Assembly: GCA_035635555.1 (NCBI GenBank)
Contig: DASQAT010000041.1
Span: 62,001 to 126,000 of the forward strand
Direction of reading: 5' to 3'
Source of the DNA: Candidatus Dormiibacterota bacterium
Lineage (GTDB): Bacteria; Acidobacteriota; Polarisedimenticolia; Gp22-AA2
Length of the DNA: 64,000 bases
Shown here: in pieces, positions 60,980 through 64,000 of the stretch
Numbering within the stretch: the stretch's first letter is position 1
Layout of the letters: each line of letters starts with the position of its first letter
Notes under the pieces: model-generated
Told to the model about the DNA's origin: nothing
Database searches by the model: none
What the model saw: only the letters and a program-made list of their open reading frames with translations
Position numbers and translations under genes: made by a program

Positions 60980-61426
60980 ATGGCGCTCTCTCTGCCGGGA
61001 CGGGGCGGCGGGCGGTTCGGTCCTTCCCTCTCCGAGATCAACGTGACGCCGCTGGTCGACGTCGTCCTGGTGCTCCTGATCATCTTCATGGTCACCGCCC
61101 CGATGATGACCCGCGGCATCGACGTGCGTCTTCCGAAGACGGAGTCCGGCGCCGACGCGACGGAGCAGCGGCTGGTCGTGACGGTGGACACCGATGGGAC
61201 CATCTATCTCAACGATCGTCCCGTCAACATGGCGCTCCTGACGGATCGTCTGAAGACGGAGATCAAACGCACGGGCGTCGATTTCGTCTTCCTGCGCGCC
61301 GACCAGGAGGTGCCGTACGGTCGCGTCATGCTGGTGATGGACCAGATCAAGAAGGCCGGGGCCGACCGCGTCGGCATGGTCACACAGTCCGCGCGCGCGC
61401 CGGAGGGCCGGAGCAAGAAGAAATGA
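60980..61426 (+). CDS. tolR: TolR/ExbD-type stator protein
   Basis: Partner of TolQ with a single membrane helix carrying the proton-conducting Asp: INVTPLVDVVLVLLIIFMVTAPMM near residue 20. A periplasmic domain (RLVVTVDTDGTIYLNDRPV, then FVFLRADQEVPYGRVMLVMDQIKKAG) follows. The 148 residues are standard. The stop overlaps the next ATG by 4 nt. Confidence 0.94.
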   Translation: MALSLPGRGGGRFGPSLSEINVTPLVDVVLVLLIIFMVTAPMMTRGIDVRLPKTESGADATEQRLVVTVDTDGTIYLNDRPVNMALLTDRLKTEIKRTGVDFVFLRADQEVPYGRVMLVMDQIKKAGADRVGMVTQSARAPEGRSKKK

Positions 61427-62226
61427 TCACGCGCTTCGATGCGGGAGAGCTGGCGGCCCCCGCGAGCCCCTGGGGCACGACGGTCGTTCTGTCGCTGGGT
61501 CTGCACGTGTTCGGCCTCATCCTGGCGTTCGGTGTGCCGCGTCTGCTGCCGCGCCCCGCGATCGAACCAGTCTACATCGTCGATCTCGTGTCGCTTCCCG
61601 GCGGACCGGCCGCCGCCTCACCCCCTCCGGCGGCCCCCTCCGAGCCCGCGAAGTCGAGCCTGCCCCCCGTCCCGAAGGAGGAGAAGGCGATCCCGATTCC
61701 GGATCGCACCAAGAAGCCGACGCCGAAGAAGACTCCGGTGCCGAAGAGCACGCCGGCGAAGCCCAAGGCCACCGCGACCCCGGTGAAATCTTCGGAGCCG
61801 CCGTCGAAGACTGCAAAGCAGACCGAAGACCAGCCGCAGCCCCAGGGGACGCCCGCGCACGGCGCCAGTATGTCGGGGGTGTCCGGTGGCACGGGGAACG
61901 CGGGCGGAGGGTTCGGGGGTAGCGGCGCCGCGCAGGCCGACTTGATCCAGTTCGAAGGCAACATCATTGAGAGGGTCATCTACGCCGCCTGGCGCAAGCC
62001 GATCTATCCGCCGGGCGAGACCCGGCCCGCCCTGAATGCCACGTTCCTCCTGACCGTCGCCAGCAGCGGCCGGGCCAGCAACATCACGCTCACAACTTCC
62101 AGCGGGTACGAAAACGTGGACCGATCGTTCATAACGGCGATCCAGGATGCCGTCTTTCCGCCTCTGCCCCAGGGGCTGGCGCCGAGCTTCACGATCCAGA
62201 TCGAGGTCACCTTCACGCGTGATTGA
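61423..62226 (+). CDS. TolA/TonB-type energy transducer
   Basis: A 267-residue periplasm-spanning protein. One N-terminal membrane helix (TTVVLSLGLHVFGLILAFG) is followed by a long Pro/Lys-rich linker (residues about 60-150; PTPKKTPVPKSTPAKPKATA) and a Gly-rich hinge. A C-terminal TonB/TolA-like domain (RVIYAAWRKPIYPPGE, LLTVASSGRASNITL, FITAIQDAVFPPLP, FTIQIEVTF) completes it. Position between tolR and tolB indicates TolA function, but the sequence type does not distinguish TolA from TonB, hence no symbol. Confidence 0.88.
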   Translation: MITRFDAGELAAPASPWGTTVVLSLGLHVFGLILAFGVPRLLPRPAIEPVYIVDLVSLPGGPAAASPPPAAPSEPAKSSLPPVPKEEKAIPIPDRTKKPTPKKTPVPKSTPAKPKATATPVKSSEPPSKTAKQTEDQPQPQGTPAHGASMSGVSGGTGNAGGGFGGSGAAQADLIQFEGNIIERVIYAAWRKPIYPPGETRPALNATFLLTVASSGRASNITLTTSSGYENVDRSFITAIQDAVFPPLPQGLAPSFTIQIEVTFTRD

Positions 62227-62259
62227 TCTGTTCCATCAGGAGCCAGGAGACACTTCGAC

Positions 62260-63603
62260 GTGAAATCAGCGAGCCGGCGGTTGTGGGTCAGGGTGTTGGT
62301 CGCGTTCCTCGTGCTCGGCGTCTCTCTTCAGAAATCACTCTCCCAGAGCGGGACTCCTCCGCCCGAGGCGCCCATCCCATCGGTGCCGATCATCCGGATC
62401 ATCGGCGCGGCGAAACCGAAGCAGCCGATCGCCCTGCCCGCGTTCACCGCGACCGGCGACTCGAAGGCCCAGGACGCTGCCCGTACGATCCACGACACCA
62501 TCCGCGACGATCTCGACTTTTCGGGCTACTTCCTGATCATTCCGGACGAATATTACAAGCTGGTCCACGCCGACCCGGGCGGCCGGAACATCAATTACAA
62601 GGAGTGGGTCGGCGTCGGGGCCGACGCGCTCCTGCTCGGTCAGACATCGATGGAGCCGGGCAACCTCGTCTTCGAATCGGTGCTGCACGACACGATGGAG
62701 CAGAAAATTCTGCTCCACAAGAAGTATCGCGGAGAGTCCGATCAGGCCCGCCTCGTCGCGCACAAGCTGAGCGACGCGATCGTCGAGCAGTTCATCGGCC
62801 AGCCGGGGATCGCCCAGACCAAGATCGCCTTCGTGTCGCAGGTCGGCAAGGCGAAGGAGATCTACGTGATGGACTACGACGGCGCCCGCGCCAAGCGGAT
62901 CACCGCCAACAACACCATCAACCTTTCGCCGGCCTGGTCCCCCGACGGCCGCAAGATCGCCTTCGTGTCCTTCCGCTCCGGGACGCCGGTGCTCATGATC
63001 GTCAACAGCGACGGGGAGCTGAGCCAGGCCTTTCCGCAGGAGGGGGACCTGAACAGCGCACCGGCCTGGAGCCCGGACGGGCGGAGCCTCGCCTTCGCCA
63101 GCACGCGCGACGGCAACGCGGAGATCTACGTCCAGCGGATCGACAAGCCGGTCCCCACGCGCATCACGAAGGAGCCGGCCATCGACACCTCCCCCACGTG
63201 GTCGCCCGACGGGACGCAGATCGCCTTCACGTCGGACCGGGCCGGAAGCCCGCGCATCTACATCATGGACTCCGACGGCGGGAACGTCCGTCCGTTCACC
63301 CCCGAGATCGGCTACTGCGACGCCGCCTCGTGGTCGCCTCTGGGTGACAAAATTGCATTCACGGCCCGCGTCCCGGGCGGCTTCGACATCTTCGTAAAGG
63401 ACATCAAGACCGGGCAGGTGGGCCGACTGACCGAGAACAGCAATATCAACGAATGGCCGCGCTGGTCGCCCGACGGCCGGCATCTGGTGTTCGCGTCGAA
63501 CCGCACCGGCAATTTCGATATTTTCATCGTCGATCTCGACGGCACGCACGCCCGCCGTCTGAGCCACGGGGGGAACAGCTATTCCCCTTCCTGGTCCCGC
63601 TGA
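62260..63603 (+). CDS. tolB: Tol-Pal system beta-propeller protein TolB
   Basis: Periplasmic protein of 447 residues from the GTG at 62260, preceded by CAGGAGA. Signal peptide: VRVLVAFLVLGVSLQKSLSQS. The N-terminal domain (residues about 45-190; DFSGYFLIIPDEYYKL, GVGADALLLGQTSME) is followed by a six-bladed propeller of repeated WSPDG-type strands, for example LSPAWSPDGRKIAFVS, SAPAWSPDGRSLAFAS and TSPTWSPDGTQIAFTS. It contacts Pal and OmpA-like proteins during outer-membrane constriction. Confidence 0.95.
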   Translation: MKSASRRLWVRVLVAFLVLGVSLQKSLSQSGTPPPEAPIPSVPIIRIIGAAKPKQPIALPAFTATGDSKAQDAARTIHDTIRDDLDFSGYFLIIPDEYYKLVHADPGGRNINYKEWVGVGADALLLGQTSMEPGNLVFESVLHDTMEQKILLHKKYRGESDQARLVAHKLSDAIVEQFIGQPGIAQTKIAFVSQVGKAKEIYVMDYDGARAKRITANNTINLSPAWSPDGRKIAFVSFRSGTPVLMIVNSDGELSQAFPQEGDLNSAPAWSPDGRSLAFASTRDGNAEIYVQRIDKPVPTRITKEPAIDTSPTWSPDGTQIAFTSDRAGSPRIYIMDSDGGNVRPFTPEIGYCDAASWSPLGDKIAFTARVPGGFDIFVKDIKTGQVGRLTENSNINEWPRWSPDGRHLVFASNRTGNFDIFIVDLDGTHARRLSHGGNSYSPSWSR

Positions 63604-63709
63604 GCGGCTCGAATCGCGTGATATAATCCGCTCGCTTCGATGTATCGCCGGCTCGGCGATTCGGGTCTACGCCGCGCCCCCGGGATCGGACGCCTCGCTA
63701 GGTCCGGTT

Positions 63710-63730
63710 CCTCCAATCCTGTGGAGGTGA
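63710..63730 (+). promoter_or_regulatory. Hairpin covering the pal ribosome-binding site
   Basis: CCTCCA (63710-63715), a 6-nt loop and TGGAGG (63722-63727) form a 6-bp stem whose 3' arm contains the GGAGG site seven bases before the pal ATG at 63735. It could lower pal translation until opened, but a chance match is possible. Confidence 0.35.
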
Positions 63731-63734
63731 CACG

Positions 63735-64000
63735 ATGGGTCATGGTGTTCCCCGCTACGTGGCGCTTCTGATTCTTGGCGCGTCCCTGGTCCTCGCGGTC
63801 CCGGCCTGCAAGAGCGCGCCGCCGGCCGAGGCTCCCGTGACCACGGCGCCGGACTTTTCGTCCGCGCCCTCAAAAGCCGAAAAAGTCGACGAAACGACGG
63901 GATTCAAGGAGTCCCAGCCGGAAGCCGAGGCGGTGAAGGAATCCTCCTCGTCCCTGGCCGAGAAACTGAATGCCCAGGGCGCCCTCAAACGCGTCCACTT
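63735..64000 (+). CDS. Lipoprotein at the pal position, truncated by the window end
   Basis: The first 88 codons of a lipoprotein: signal peptide VALLILGASLVLAVPAC with the lipobox Cys at about residue 25, then a long Ala/Glu/Ser/Lys-rich linker. The OmpA-like peptidoglycan-binding domain that would prove Pal is beyond the window. Place after tolB, 131 nt downstream, and the lipobox make Pal the likely identity. Confidence 0.75.
   Translation, partial: MGHGVPRYVALLILGASLVLAVPACKSAPPAEAPVTTAPDFSSAPSKAEKVDETTGFKESQPEAEAVKESSSSLAEKLNAQGALKRVH

Noticed and set aside
63599-63627. Perfect TATAAT at 63622-63627 as a separate pal promoter
   Set aside because: No -35 at suitable spacing and no TGN extension; pal is more simply read from the tol operon.

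Overview
The window is a GC-rich chromosomal segment from a Gram-negative-type bacterium. Lnt, a complete tolQ-tolR-tolA/TonB-tolB-pal cluster and PilT imply an outer membrane. Gene order, tetratricopeptide proteins and GC content would fit Acidobacteriota or a neighbouring phylum, but no rRNA or other decisive marker is present, so this is an inference.

Layout. (1) 1-10144, minus strand: a tight 13-gene block read as TPR-ftsY-ribD-ribE-ribBA-ffh-rpsP-khpA-rimM-trmD-rplS-rnhB-TPR. No internal gap exceeds about 45 nt, and a good promoter lies at 10185-10213. Both SRP GTPases, three riboflavin genes and the 16S/tRNA/ribosome maturation set share it. (2) 10197-16358, minus: pgsA-DUF502-plsC-cinA-thpR-plsY-gpsA-cpsB-like, mostly phospholipid synthesis. 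(3) 16539-17984, plus: a phosphohexomutase, convergent with a minus-strand block of alaS, a lytic transglycosylase, a deaminase and a PA14-containing glycosyltransferase (17957-24474). pilT and ilvE follow. (4) 26956-48041, minus: the heat-shock operon hrcA-grpE-dnaK-dnaJ-prmA with CIRCE and a sigma70-type promoter, split by a 15.3-kb integrated element. (5) 48461-60037, minus: recN-coaD-aminotransferase-nfeD-slipin-GGDEF-SPOR-degenerate PilB-lnt-prfB, again nearly gapless; prfB carries the +1 programmed-frameshift signal. (6) 60191-64000, plus: tol-pal, with pal running off the end.

The integrated element (27877-43176) is the most unusual part. It is bounded by a 21-bp direct repeat that is the last seven codons of dnaJ, so insertion restores the DnaJ protein but separates dnaJ from prmA. 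All its genes are on the minus strand. They comprise a regulator and replication module (XRE repressor, HTH protein, a stand-alone DnaB N-domain, a zinc-motif protein, a DnaB-like helicase with a broken Walker A, and a phage replication-initiation-like protein), both terminase subunits, a gp10-like protein, a tape-measure protein and three tyrosine recombinases. Portal, capsid and lysis genes were not found, so it is a satellite or a reduced prophage. Two recombinases are adjacent paralogues with a C-terminal domain resembling the end of DUF3631 proteins. They follow a near-consensus promoter and a 114-nt segment predicted to fold into a closed multi-hairpin RNA. That combination is the best candidate here for an undescribed system.

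No tRNA, rRNA, CRISPR array or insertion sequence was recognised.
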